Positions 15,087-21,957 of a stretch of DNA of 22,839 nt are shown here, piece after piece (position 1 is the first letter of the stretch; each line of letters begins with the position of its first letter). The stretch lies in the NCBI GenBank assembly GCA_009774395.1, contig VSNQ01000076.1, forward strand, positions 1-22,839, in the 5' to 3' direction. Below the pieces are notes generated by a model. That model saw nothing but the letters and a program-made list of their open reading frames with translations. It was not told where the DNA came from and made no database searches. The position numbers and the translations under genes are program-made. This DNA comes from Lachnospiraceae bacterium. Lineage in GTDB: Bacteria > Bacillota > Clostridia > Lachnospirales > Lachnospiraceae.

Positions 15087-15473
15087 ATGAAATTTGGAGC
15101 AGATAAAATAGAATATGAAAACGATAAAATCATCGTAACTGGAACTACAGAGATTGGAAAAGTTAAAGGCGTGTGGAAATATAGGGAACAACCTGTTGTA
15201 AAGTATACATATTTCATCGAATTGTCATATGAGAAATTTGAAAAAAAGATATCTCAAAGTCCAGCACATAATTTTGGCACATTCATATGTGATGATATGG
15301 TTGTTTTTAACTGTCAGGTTGAAGATATAGACGAGGATATATATTATGTACGGTTTGCAACGGATTGGCTTGACATGGTTGAGATTGAAAGTAACTGTGT
15401 TCAGATTGACAAAGGAAGTTTTGCGTCATTTACGGTCAGATATGAGGATATATGGATATATCCATATGATTAA
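15087..15473 (+). CDS. Unknown 128-residue cargo protein (immunity-like by context)
   Basis: ATG 15087 follows AGAGGTG at a normal distance. The product (starting MKFGADKIEYENDKIIVTGT) is acidic and beta-rich by pattern: alternating hydrophobic residues in KYTYFIELSYEKFEKK, MVVFNCQVEDIDEDIYYVRF and ASFTVRYEDIWIYPYD. It has no TM segment, signal or catalytic motif that I can see. It is separated from the 171-residue gene by 33 nt containing boundary motif C and is probably cotranscribed. It is the last gene of this cargo group; non-coding sequence follows. Function unknown. Confidence 0.75.
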   Translation: MKFGADKIEYENDKIIVTGTTEIGKVKGVWKYREQPVVKYTYFIELSYEKFEKKISQSPAHNFGTFICDDMVVFNCQVEDIDEDIYYVRFATDWLDMVEIESNCVQIDKGSFASFTVRYEDIWIYPYD

Positions 15474-15500
15474 CATTGAGATACCAAAATTCAATAAGTA

Positions 15501-15521
15501 ATTGCGAAACAAGTTCGCAAT
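15501..15521. repeat. Perfect 8-bp palindrome after the cargo genes
   Basis: ATTGCGAA-ACAAG-TTCGCAAT is a perfect inverted repeat 27 nt beyond the last cargo stop. There is no T-run behind it, so it is more likely a protein site or weak terminator. Confidence 0.5.
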
Positions 15522-15774
15522 AATGATTCCAATAAAGTAAAAATACGACATAGCCGGATTTTCAGAGGAAGGGTGCAGATAACGGGATTTTATGGTATGG
15601 AAATAAAGCAGATGGAGGTATCTGCCTGTAAAACGGTATGTAACGCGTGAGATTATGCAATCAATGGTTTTAAGCTGTGGATATATTGGTGTTTATGGAT
15701 CTTGTCGGCAACCATTATCACCCTTTGCTATTATCCAATCCAAATGTATTTTAATTCACGTTTCCAAAATCAAA

Positions 15775-15804
15775 GAACCGACAAACTGACTTGTTCATCG
15801 GTTC
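15775..15804. repeat. Hairpin in the intergenic stretch
   Basis: GAACCGA (15775-15781) and TCGGTTC (15798-15804) pair perfectly. Inside, ACAA and TTGT add more pairing. On the minus strand it is followed by CTTTGATTTTGG, so it might weakly terminate minus transcription coming from the MFS remnant. Confidence 0.35.
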
Positions 15805-15906
15805 TGTATCTTATCCTCTGGCTCTTTGGTATACAAATATTTATACAACACTCCTTATTTATGTTTCCATATCATAAGTTATAGAACTGCACATTTAAGC
15901 TAATAT

Positions 15907-16408
15907 CTAATTACACTTTTTATAACGTAGCCGACACAAATATATTCCTGCCAATAACAATATGGGAACTATTACCCCTGCCAGAATTGCAGAAGGCTCA
16001 TGGCTTTCTCTTTATTTGGGGTAGGGCAGGCTTCCACATAGGACTTACCAATACCGCCAATAATCCCCCACCCACTGCATATATGGCAACCGCAATCAAC
16101 AGACCTATAAAAGAGCTTCTGCATATATCAAGAAGAATAGTCAGAAAAACAAGTCCATTCACTGCGCAGGCATGTGCAATAACCATTGATGCCCGATAAC
16201 CTATCCTGTCAATAAAAGTAGCCGACAAAATATCAATCAACAATTGCAACCCAAAATTAAATGTAATGAGTAGCGTAATCTGTGTCATCGGAATACCATA
16301 ACTACTATGAAAAATCAGAAAAAGAAGCGGTACAAAATTATTTACAATTGCCTGTACAATATAACCAATAAAACAGGCATAAAGTGTTTTATTATAGCTT
16401 TTATCCAT
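15907..16408 (-). pseudogene. MFS transporter, frameshift plus large internal deletion
   Basis: ATG 16408 follows AAGGAG. The first 122 residues hold four TM-like segments (ACFIGYIVQAIVNNFVPLLF, ITLLITFNFGLQLLID, AHACAVNGLVFLTILLD, IGLLIAVAIYAVGGGLL) and the DRIGYR loop of major facilitator transporters. At about 16036 the frame slips; the next frame reads VEACPTPNKEKAMSLL. A junction then leads straight to the last TM helix and tail, PSAILAGVIVPILLLAGIYL and CRLRYKKCN, with stop 15907-15909. Well over half of a normal 390-400-residue protein is gone. It lies 27 nt downstream of the MATE gene in one operon. Confidence 0.75.
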
Positions 16409-16435
16409 ATCAGAAATCTCCTTTTTCTTTCATTC

Positions 16436-17769
16436 TCACAGCTTCTGCATCCAGTTCTTTTTTCTGAATATTGCCAATGAAATAACCAGACGCACACACT
16501 CTTCCATAGACAGTACAAAATAAATTGCTGCAATAGGCAAGTGAAGCACAAAAGCAGAAAACAACCCAAGAGGTACGCCAAATATCCATGTGCCAATCAG
16601 ATCAACTGCCATTACATAGGTTGTCCTGCCTCCACTCCTTAAAATTCCACCTAAAATCATATTCTGCACTTTTACTGGGGCAACAAAAGCGTATGCTATA
16701 AGCAGATACCCTGTTATCTGCCTTACATCATCTTCTACCTTAAAAATCAATACATAATATTTATGAAATACTATTACAAACACTGACAGTAAAATGGAAC
16801 AGGCAAGCCCCGTATACATCAGTCTTTTGGAAGCCTGATAAGCACTCCCTGTATCATCAGCCCCCAGCCTTTTGCCAATCATCACTCCGGCTGCCTGCGA
16901 TACGCCGCTTAATGCTCCCATTACCAATGCCTGCAAAGGATTGGTCAGCGTCATAGCAGCGAACGCATTTGTTCCTACATGACCATAAATAGATGCATAG
17001 ACGTTTTCTCCAAGACTCCAAAAAAATTCGCATATAAGCATTGGCATTAAAATAACCATATACTGTTTTATATGCACCTTATCTGTCCTGATTACAAATG
17101 GAATTTTCCATGAATGTTTCTGGTACAAATGGAAAAATAATATAACTGTAATGATACAGCCCAATAACTGAGCAATTACTGATGCTCATGCAGCTCCTTT
17201 GACGCCCATTGCCGGAAATTCTGCATTGCCAAATATAAGCACATAATTTAAAACAGTATTGGCTACACTGGCAAAAATGCCCGCATATAACTGTATTTTT
17301 GCTGCATGCATCTAAGATATGCAGATAAAATTGACGTGACTGCTACAGGTAAAAAACTGAGCGCATATATCCTCAGATACTCCACTCCTTCCTGTACCGT
17401 AGCAACATCATTTGTGTATAATCCCAAAACCTGAACCGGCATAATCACACTTGATGAAGTAAAAATCGCCACTAATATCAAAGATACTGTTAAATTTGTG
17501 TAAAAGCTTCGTCCTACCTCTTTTATGTCTTTCTTCCCTATATATTGTGCTATCATAATGCCTGCCACAGATGCTACGGCAGCAATTACAACCGAATAAA
17601 TGGACGCAAACTTTCCTCCTAACCCAATGCCTGCAATGCTGATGCTTCCAAGCTGCCCTGTCATAATCTGGTCTACCACAGAAAAAGAAGACTGCATCAG
17701 ACACTGTAATGTTACGGGAACAGCAATTTGAAGCAATTCCGTTTGAAATTCTTTTCTGCCTCCCGTCAT
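16436..17769 (-). pseudogene. MATE-family multidrug/cation antiporter, frameshift and in-frame TGA
   Basis: The start is ATG 17769, overlapping the acetyltransferase stop as ATGA; an in-frame ATG at 17790 is less likely. The N-terminal half (LLQIAVPVTLQCLMQSSFSV, VDQIMTGQLG) is classic MATE. At about 17305-17312 the frame shifts: LSAYLRCMQQ... replaces the expected path, and the next frame gives MHAAKIQLYAGIFASVANTV and FPAMGVKGAA. An in-frame TGA at 17188-17186 then stands where Trp is expected (GAA-W-ASVIAQ). The C-terminal half continues intact (LGENVYASIYGHVGTNAFAA, GILRSGGRTTYVM) to 16436. Two separate lesions make it non-functional. Confidence 0.85.
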
Positions 17770-18557
17770 TTTCGGTTTTCTCCTATCCACTCCACAGCAA
17801 AATCTACCAATGCTCTTTGGCTCATCATGGAAAGAATACCGTTTCCCAATGATACATGACGCACCTGACCTGTCTGTTCAAATGCCTCTCCGATTGCTGA
17901 AAAGTCCTCTCCATCTACAGCCAGTGTTTCATAGCCTTTCCATACCCTCTGCCCGTCAACCCGTATGGCACTGCTTTCGATAACTGTATGCTTGCCCGGA
18001 TACTCAGCCCATACATCTGCCAAATGCAAGGAAGTATTCTTATCATAGCCAACTCCAATCAACAGTACATATCCATCAAGTTCATACAACCTGCCAATAG
18101 GTGAACTGTCACCAAAAATATCCGATAGGTCATGATTTTCTGTCAAATATCCCGCATAATGCCCCCATGCCGCTACTGACCTTGCAGGGTGGTCGCTTCT
18201 AAGTGTCCCTGACCACTGCCGGAACATTTCCGACACAGCCCCCATTGTATTTGTTGGTGTAATCCTTTTATCATAAGCAGGAATATTTTCACGTATAACA
18301 TCCCACCATTCTTCTGGCTCCTGCCAGTAAACCCCTGTCTTTGGATCTAAGTTTTTCCATGACTGTGTTGGCATCATGATAGTTCCTTCTTCGCCAACGC
18401 TTTCCAGTAACGCTTCAATAACCGACTGTGCGCCGCCACATACATATCCCAGACTGCTCAGCGATGTATGTACAATAATTGCCTGCCCTTTTTTTACACC
18501 CACCTCCTTTAAAGCAGCTTTAATATCATTAGGAATTACCAGTTTTCTCTTTTCCAT
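17766..18557 (-). CDS. AAC(3)-family aminoglycoside N-acetyltransferase-like enzyme
   Basis: ATG 18557 follows GGAGG; earlier in-frame codons up to 18650 cross the promoter and are not coding. The 263-residue protein has the family landmarks HTSLSSLG (30-37), PTQSW (63-67), SDHPARSVAAWG (121-132) and YVLLIGVGYDKNTSLHLAD (163-181), the conserved core near the acetyl-CoA and substrate pocket. Known members acetylate the 3-amino group of aminoglycosides; chromosomal relatives such as YokD-like proteins have uncertain substrates, so resistance is an inference. It is the only intact gene of the lacI-aac-MATE-MFS run. Its stop overlaps the MATE start. Confidence 0.87.
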   Translation of the reverse strand: MEKRKLVIPNDIKAALKEVGVKKGQAIIVHTSLSSLGYVCGGAQSVIEALLESVGEEGTIMMPTQSWKNLDPKTGVYWQEPEEWWDVIRENIPAYDKRITPTNTMGAVSEMFRQWSGTLRSDHPARSVAAWGHYAGYLTENHDLSDIFGDSSPIGRLYELDGYVLLIGVGYDKNTSLHLADVWAEYPGKHTVIESSAIRVDGQRVWKGYETLAVDGEDFSAIGEAFEQTGQVRHVSLGNGILSMMSQRALVDFAVEWIGENRK

Positions 18558-18596
18558 CTTATTTTTCCTCCAATCTATGTTAAAGCAGTTGTAATA

Positions 18597-18625
18597 ATAA
18601 TAAAATGAACTGTGACAAATTACAA
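18597..18625 (-). promoter_or_regulatory. Promoter of the AAC(3)-like operon
   Basis: On the minus strand TTGTAA (18625-18620) and TATTAT (18602-18597) are 17 bp apart, about 40 nt upstream of the AAC(3) start and after the ancestral lacI stop. The operon need not depend on lacI transcription. Confidence 0.5.
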
Positions 18626-18653
18626 TGGTTAAGCGCATAACCCACGTCAAAAT

Positions 18654-19778
18654 TCAGTTGCTTTTTTTGTGCAATTTTACATCATATACTGTGTCGCGCT
18701 CTATCAGAGTTACAGGAAGCAATACGTTTTTCTCCCTGCATACGCCATCTTTTAACTGTTTTATAGTAAACGAATTATGCCTTTGCGTTTTGCATCCAAA
18801 TCCAATTGAATATACAGCAACTACAAAAAGTTAAAACGCAGATACTGAATGCGTTTACTATAACATTTGAAGCACCAAAACTGCCCTCTCATTGTAATCC
18901 TGTTTTATCGTAGTCAGCGGCGGTACGAACTTTTCACATTCCCTCACGTTATCAAATCCGATCACCGACATATCCGTCGGTACGGGCAACCCCACACTTT
19001 TTAAGAATTGAATAAAATCCATTGCATAATAATCAGATACTGCAAAAACTGCCGAATATTTTTTAATTTCTTCCAAGTGTTCTCTATAAAAAATAGTATG
19101 GGCTTCCTGCTCCATAGGAATAACCATAAGCTCTGCTCTTGGAAGTTCACTTTTTAAGCCCCTAAACCTTTCCAAATCCATGCAGATATTGTTATCCGAT
19201 ATGCAAAGTACATCCCTGTGTCCCCTGCTTTTCAGATAATGTCCAGCCTGTACTCCACCGTCAAAATGGTTGACCTCAATATTTACAAGATTTTCGGAAC
19301 TTTCCATGTACCCATCGTAAACTACAAAAGGAATATGCATCTGTTCCCTCAGTTTCTTATAATCCTGTTCACAAAAACCAATCAACACCATGCCTTCCAT
19401 ATTCCACATGGAAGCAAACTTTGGGATTTCACTCCATTTTCCAGTTACTTTGAGCATAAGGAATTTATCTGCCTTCTCCATCTCTTTTGCCAGTGCATTT
19501 ACCGAAGCAGAAATAAACTGGTCTTCCAGCGTATGCCCCTCATATTTCTCATGGTCATTGATAACCACCCCGACAATTTTAGAATCATTCTGTGCCAAAA
19601 GTATCCCTGCCATATTCGGAATATACTGGCGCTTTTCCAAAAGCTCCTGCACACGCTTGACCGTTTCGTCCGATATTTTCTTTGTTTTTCCATGAATCAC
19701 ATTCGATACAGTAGCAGTGCTCAAGCCTAATTCTTCAGCAATATCAGCAATCCTTATCCTTCCGTTTTCCATACACAT
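18654..19778 (-). pseudogene. LacI-family regulator interrupted by a small insertion
   Basis: The start is ATG 19778, 4 nt after GAGG, or ATG 19772 with a better distance. The HTH is IADIAEELGLSTATVSNVIH, followed by the sugar-binding-type domain (KIVGVVINDH, MEGMVLIGF, VFAVSDYYAMDFIQF, MSVIGFDNV). Translation ends at LQML-stop (18858), but after a 97-bp insertion the same gene resumes with KQLKDGVCREKNVLLPVTLI and ERDTVYDVKLHKKSN, stop 18654-18656. Removing insertion plus one TA restores an open frame of 342 codons including stop, the normal family length. The truncated protein lacks its last 34 residues (the final strand and helix of the core), so regulation is probably lost or altered. Confidence 0.88.
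18764..18860. mobile_element. 97-bp MITE-like insertion in lacI with TA target duplication
   Basis: The insertion begins TAGTAAACG and ends CGTTTACTA. With the flanking TAs the two ends form imperfect inverted repeats of 31 bp (18761-18791 against 18833-18863, 25 of 31 matching). TA at 18762-18763 and 18861-18862 is the target duplication. Deleting 97 bp plus one TA rejoins lacI in frame (ATG TTA AAA CAG). Size, inverted ends and TA target are those of miniature elements mobilised by IS630/Tc1-type transposases. It carries no gene, and no transposase of that kind is in the window. Confidence 0.85.
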
Positions 19779-19972
19779 CAATCCTCTCTTTATGACTATA
19801 GGCACTATAATTTTCAGAAACATAAAATACCCTGTGACTTTTCAACACTGTATATTTTTATCTTATTCTATCAGATAAGCACCCTCCATATTTAATTCCT
19901 TTAACAAACAAGAATTATTTGCAGCCACAATATATACAAACTTCTTAATCAACAAAACCTACATCATGGAAT

Positions 19973-19992
19973 TGTGCATAACTAGCTATTTC
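19973..19992 (+). repeat. Copy of an oriT-flank sequence
   Basis: TGTGCATAACTAGCTATTTC matches the minus strand of 10086-10105 (upstream of the oriT-like site) at 17 of 20 positions. It lies among element debris and may be a leftover of a second, related element. Confidence 0.4.
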
Positions 19993-19993
19993 A

Positions 19994-20110
19994 CTATGCC
20001 TGCTCTGGCGGAATCCCTATTAACCATTCTTCCATTTTATTATAAGTAAAAAAATCTTTGTCTACAAGGGAAAAGCCCTGCTAATTCCAGAGCTTCCCTA
20101 ACTACCGTTT
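19994..20110 (-). other. Short protein-like remnants between lacI and element debris
   Basis: Two minus-strand frames look like broken coding sequence: LVDKDFFTYNKMEEWLIGIP ending PEQA-stop at 19994, and a neighbouring frame with RNKTVVREALELAGLF. Neither has a start or RBS. I cannot assign a family. The rest of the 19824-20131 gap should hold the lacI promoter, which I could not fix with confidence. Confidence 0.3.
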
Positions 20111-20131
20111 TATTTCTCTGTACAGAGCATT

Positions 20132-20499
20132 TCATAGACTTACCCCCGCCTTTTGCGCGAAGTCGGCTTTCTCCCCGATAAGTACCGACTGTTTTTCTTT
20201 TGGCAGACTGTTAAATACTTTCTCATAGAGAATATCATCTAACTGCATCTCTCTTGCCATAAGATACAGCTTTGTATTGAACCATTCCTGCCATAGAGCC
20301 TCAAATAATTCCTTGCTGTCCGTAAAAGTTTCATCTTCCTCAAATCCATGCAGTGGCTTGTAATATTTCAGCTCCACAAAGCCATATCTGCCGCATCAAG
20401 CACTACAATATTCTCCATCTCGTACAGTTCCGCAAACGCATCAGCCACCCTTTGGCACTTTGCCCGTTCTTCCTCTGTGATATAAATCTGCTTTTCCAT
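20132..20499 (-). pseudogene. Conserved-type element protein of unknown function, frameshifted
   Basis: ATG 20499 follows GAGG. The first frame reads MEKQIYITEEERAKCQRVAD and AFAELYEMENIVVLDAA, then slips near 20380-20390 and stops at 20368. The adjacent frame continues YGFVELKYYKPLHGFEED and then EALWQEWFNTKLYLMAREMQ, FNSLPKEKQSVLIGEKADF and QKAGVSL to 20132. Together they would make a protein of about 120 residues without TM segments. It resembles the small acidic hypothetical proteins found beside mobilization and conjugation genes of Lachnospiraceae elements. The ATG near 20377 lacks an RBS, so the second half is probably not made alone. Confidence 0.6.
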
Positions 20500-20713
20500 A
20501 TTGCTTTACCTCGTTTCTTCTAAAATTGTACCATATTCATCCAATAAGGGCTATCTACATACACCATATATTCTCTTTGATTATTTTCCCCATTTTTCAC
20601 TTTACTCACAATTCACACCTGTTACTGCTGTTGTAAAAAATGCCATGTTTCTACCTCTTTCTTTCTCAAAAATTATTTTGTCTGGTTTCTGAAAGAGTTT
20701 TTTGGTGTAAAAC

Positions 20714-20744
20714 GCCCTGCCTTGTAGTAAGCTAAAGACAGGGC
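20714..20744. terminator. Hairpin 1 in the element intergenic region
   Basis: GCCCTG (20714-20719) pairs with CAGGGC (20739-20744), with three more pairs after one mismatch. On the plus strand it is followed by AATCCTTT. It may be a terminator or a conserved element hairpin. Confidence 0.35.
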
Positions 20745-20768
20745 AATCCTTTAGGAAGAACCCTGCGG

Positions 20769-20810
20769 GCATCCGGCATATTCAGTTTGGCGATTGGCTA
20801 TGCCGGATGC
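20769..20810 (+). terminator. Strong 12-bp hairpin, probable terminator
   Basis: GCATCCGGCATA pairs perfectly with TATGCCGGATGC over an 18-nt loop, followed on the plus strand by TTTGTTTTGCCC. No plus-strand gene ends nearby; the VirD4-like remnant reads towards it from the right. The 20500-20925 gap otherwise holds only a doubtful 39-codon minus frame from about 20902. Confidence 0.5.
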
Positions 20811-20925
20811 TTTGTTTTGCCCTTTCCCAAGTACATTCAAAACTCCGTTCCACTTCTGGACTTTTTGTCCAAAAGTTTTGTAGCTGGTTGACGGGTTCCA
20901 TATTCAGTTTTTCAATATTCAGTTG

Positions 20926-21187
20926 TCATGCTTCAATCACGCCTGCATCTTCCACCTCATCAACGGTGTCATTGTCCCTGACTTTTGCTTTGCACAGGTT
21001 CTTTACATATTTTTCGATGTCAAAGGCGTTCTTGTTGTCAAAATCGGACAGAAGCCGGTACTGCTTGTGCTTGGTGATGTCAAACTTATTGGAGAAGAAT
21101 GGTCTAACCCCTCTAAGCTGCATGATGCACTTCCCTCCGTCCATAACCGCAATCTCATCCTGGCTCATAAACTCTTTACCACATTGT
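20926..21187 (-). pseudogene. VirD4/TraG-type conjugative coupling protein, C-terminal fragment
   Basis: The minus strand reads GKEFMSQDEIAVMDGGKCIM, QLRGVRPFFSNKFDITKHKQ and YRLLSDFDNKNAFDIEKYV, then an acidic tail ending VEDAGVIEA-stop at 20926. This is the end of the coupling ATPase of Firmicutes conjugative elements, where MSQDEIAVM...C.LQLRG.RPF and DITKH are conserved. The ATPase motifs and about 500 upstream residues are absent. The left part stops where the repeated promoter block begins (21197), so the breakpoint lies at about 21187-21197. Confidence 0.75.
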
Positions 21188-21196
21188 CAAGTGAAG

Positions 21197-21266
21197 AATT
21201 CATTCTTTTTGTTTTTTCATACACGGAATCTTGTAGATGTTGTATAAATGTGCTAAACTGAACACA
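21197..21266 (+). promoter_or_regulatory. Repeated promoter block, copy 2
   Basis: This is the second copy of the block at 13544-13613. It has -35 TTGTAG (21231-21236), a 17-bp spacer and -10 TAAACT (21254-21259). It lies between a broken conjugation gene and a small cargo gene, exactly as copy 1 does. Confidence 0.65.
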
Positions 21267-21297
21267 ATAGCAAATCAGAATTGATGGAGGGCAAACT

Positions 21298-21576
21298 ATG
21301 GAATATACGGACTATATTAAGCAAGGCTTGAATGGGAACGCCCCATTAAAATTAATATTATGTGGAAATATACAGGGGACGGAAAATGATAAAGTAGGTG
21401 TTGTATCCGTTATATATGCTACAAATGATAAGGACTTAGCAGAACAAAAAATGAATGAATTGATTGCCGTCAATCCTAATAATTATTACATGGTTTATAG
21501 TGTGCCACTAAATGTTGATTTGACGGAACTTTCTCATTATCCTTCAATAGCAATTTCGAAAGATGATTTAAAATAA
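21298..21576 (+). CDS. Unknown 92-residue cargo protein
   Basis: ATG 21298 follows GGAGGG at a good distance and lies 39 nt after the -10 of the repeated promoter block. The product starts MEYTDYIKQGLNGNAPLKLI and looks like a compact alpha/beta protein (GVVSVIYATNDKDLAEQKMN, NPNNYYMVYSVPLNVDL), soluble and acidic. I do not recognise the family. It is followed by a hairpin and a DUF4177 gene, probably in the same transcript. As with the genes at 14538 and 15087, an immunity or small defence role is only suggested by context. Confidence 0.75.
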   Translation: MEYTDYIKQGLNGNAPLKLILCGNIQGTENDKVGVVSVIYATNDKDLAEQKMNELIAVNPNNYYMVYSVPLNVDLTELSHYPSIAISKDDLK

Positions 21577-21579
21577 ATG

Positions 21580-21615
21580 CAAATCCCGTTTCACATACTG
21601 GGAAATCGGGATTTG
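21580..21615 (+). terminator. Hairpin between the 92-residue gene and the DUF4177 gene
   Basis: CAAATCCCG (21580-21588) pairs perfectly with CGGGATTTG (21607-21615). There is no T-run, and the next RBS (GGAGG, 21619-21623) starts 4 nt later. It may act as a processing or attenuation structure rather than a full terminator. Confidence 0.45.
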
Positions 21616-21632
21616 AATGGAGGTATCTTCAA

Positions 21633-21809
21633 GTGAAAAAATATGAATACAAAGTGCTAACAATCGCAACTTCTTTAGCTGTAAGTACCAAACAATACGA
21701 AAAGGTTGCGCAAGAGTTTGAAACACAATTAAATGAATTGGGAGCTGATGGTTGGGAACTTGTTCAGCGTATGGATGGTTTCTTTTTTTTTAAAAAGGAA
21801 ATTGAATAA
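21633..21809 (+). CDS. DUF4177 family small protein
   Basis: GTG 21633 lies 9 nt after GGAGG; no ATG is available nearby. The 58-residue product has residues KKYEYKVLTIATSL after the initiator, then EFETQLNELGADGWELVQ and a final basic strand FFFFKKE. The pattern YEYKV, then LNELGADGWELV, then a hydrophobic strand is that of DUF4177, a short beta-alpha-beta domain of unknown role often found in mobile regions. It follows the 92-residue gene and its hairpin and ends shortly before a terminator. The sequence after its stop, AATTCCCATTTAT, resembles the boundary motif of the 14-15 kb genes. Confidence 0.75.
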   Translation: MKKYEYKVLTIATSLAVSTKQYEKVAQEFETQLNELGADGWELVQRMDGFFFFKKEIE

Positions 21810-21852
21810 ATTCCCATTTATCTACTAACTGTCTTAACTTTCCTTTATTTTC

Positions 21853-21877
21853 AAGGCTTTGCGGTATGTCCAGCCTT
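21853..21877. repeat. Short inverted repeat after the DUF4177 gene
   Basis: AAGGCT and AGCCTT flank a 13-nt loop. The repeat lies between the DUF4177 stop and the stronger terminator and is a possible minor terminator or integrase arm site. Confidence 0.3.
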
Positions 21878-21891
21878 AAAATATGTATCCT

Positions 21892-21940
21892 TTTCCCTTG
21901 TTTTTGCCCATATCAGCAAGTTACAAGGGAAAGTTTTTGT
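21892..21940 (+). terminator. Rho-independent terminator, possibly bidirectional
   Basis: TTTCCCTTG (21892-21900) pairs with CAAGGGAAA (21924-21932), followed by GTTTTTGTTATT. It ends plus transcription from the DUF4177 pair and, lying just after the integrase stop, may also serve the minus strand. Confidence 0.65.
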
Positions 21941-21957
21941 TATTCAGTTTTCATTGC

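Larger units (their letters stand above)
15474..15906. other. Stretch of about 430 bp without a confident gene
   Basis: It holds two inverted repeats (listed separately) and an open plus-strand frame to 15884. That frame encodes a hydrophobic 60-residue peptide (LSATIITLCYYPIQMYF near its start) with no ATG or RBS at a sensible place. It could be a membrane-protein remnant. The plus cargo genes and the minus MFS remnant converge here. Confidence 0.5.

Noticed and set aside
15501..15521. Palindrome TTGCGAA/TTCGCAA as a LexA (SOS) box
   Set aside because: The Firmicutes LexA site needs CGAAC-N4-GTTCG; here the left half reads CGAAA and the spacing is odd. No SOS-type gene follows.
15702..15884. 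60-codon hydrophobic plus-strand ORF
   Set aside because: It has no ATG or RBS at a sensible position and no recognisable family; it is kept only as part of the intergenic description.
18761..18863. The AAACG-N13-CGTTT pair as LacI operators
   Set aside because: The sites are the inverted ends of an insertion inside the lacI coding sequence with a TA duplication, which explains them fully.
20785..20902. 39-codon minus-strand ORF beginning MEPVNQLQNF after the VirD4-like fragment
   Set aside because: It ends inside the strong hairpin loop, has no RBS, and its sequence matches no family that I know.
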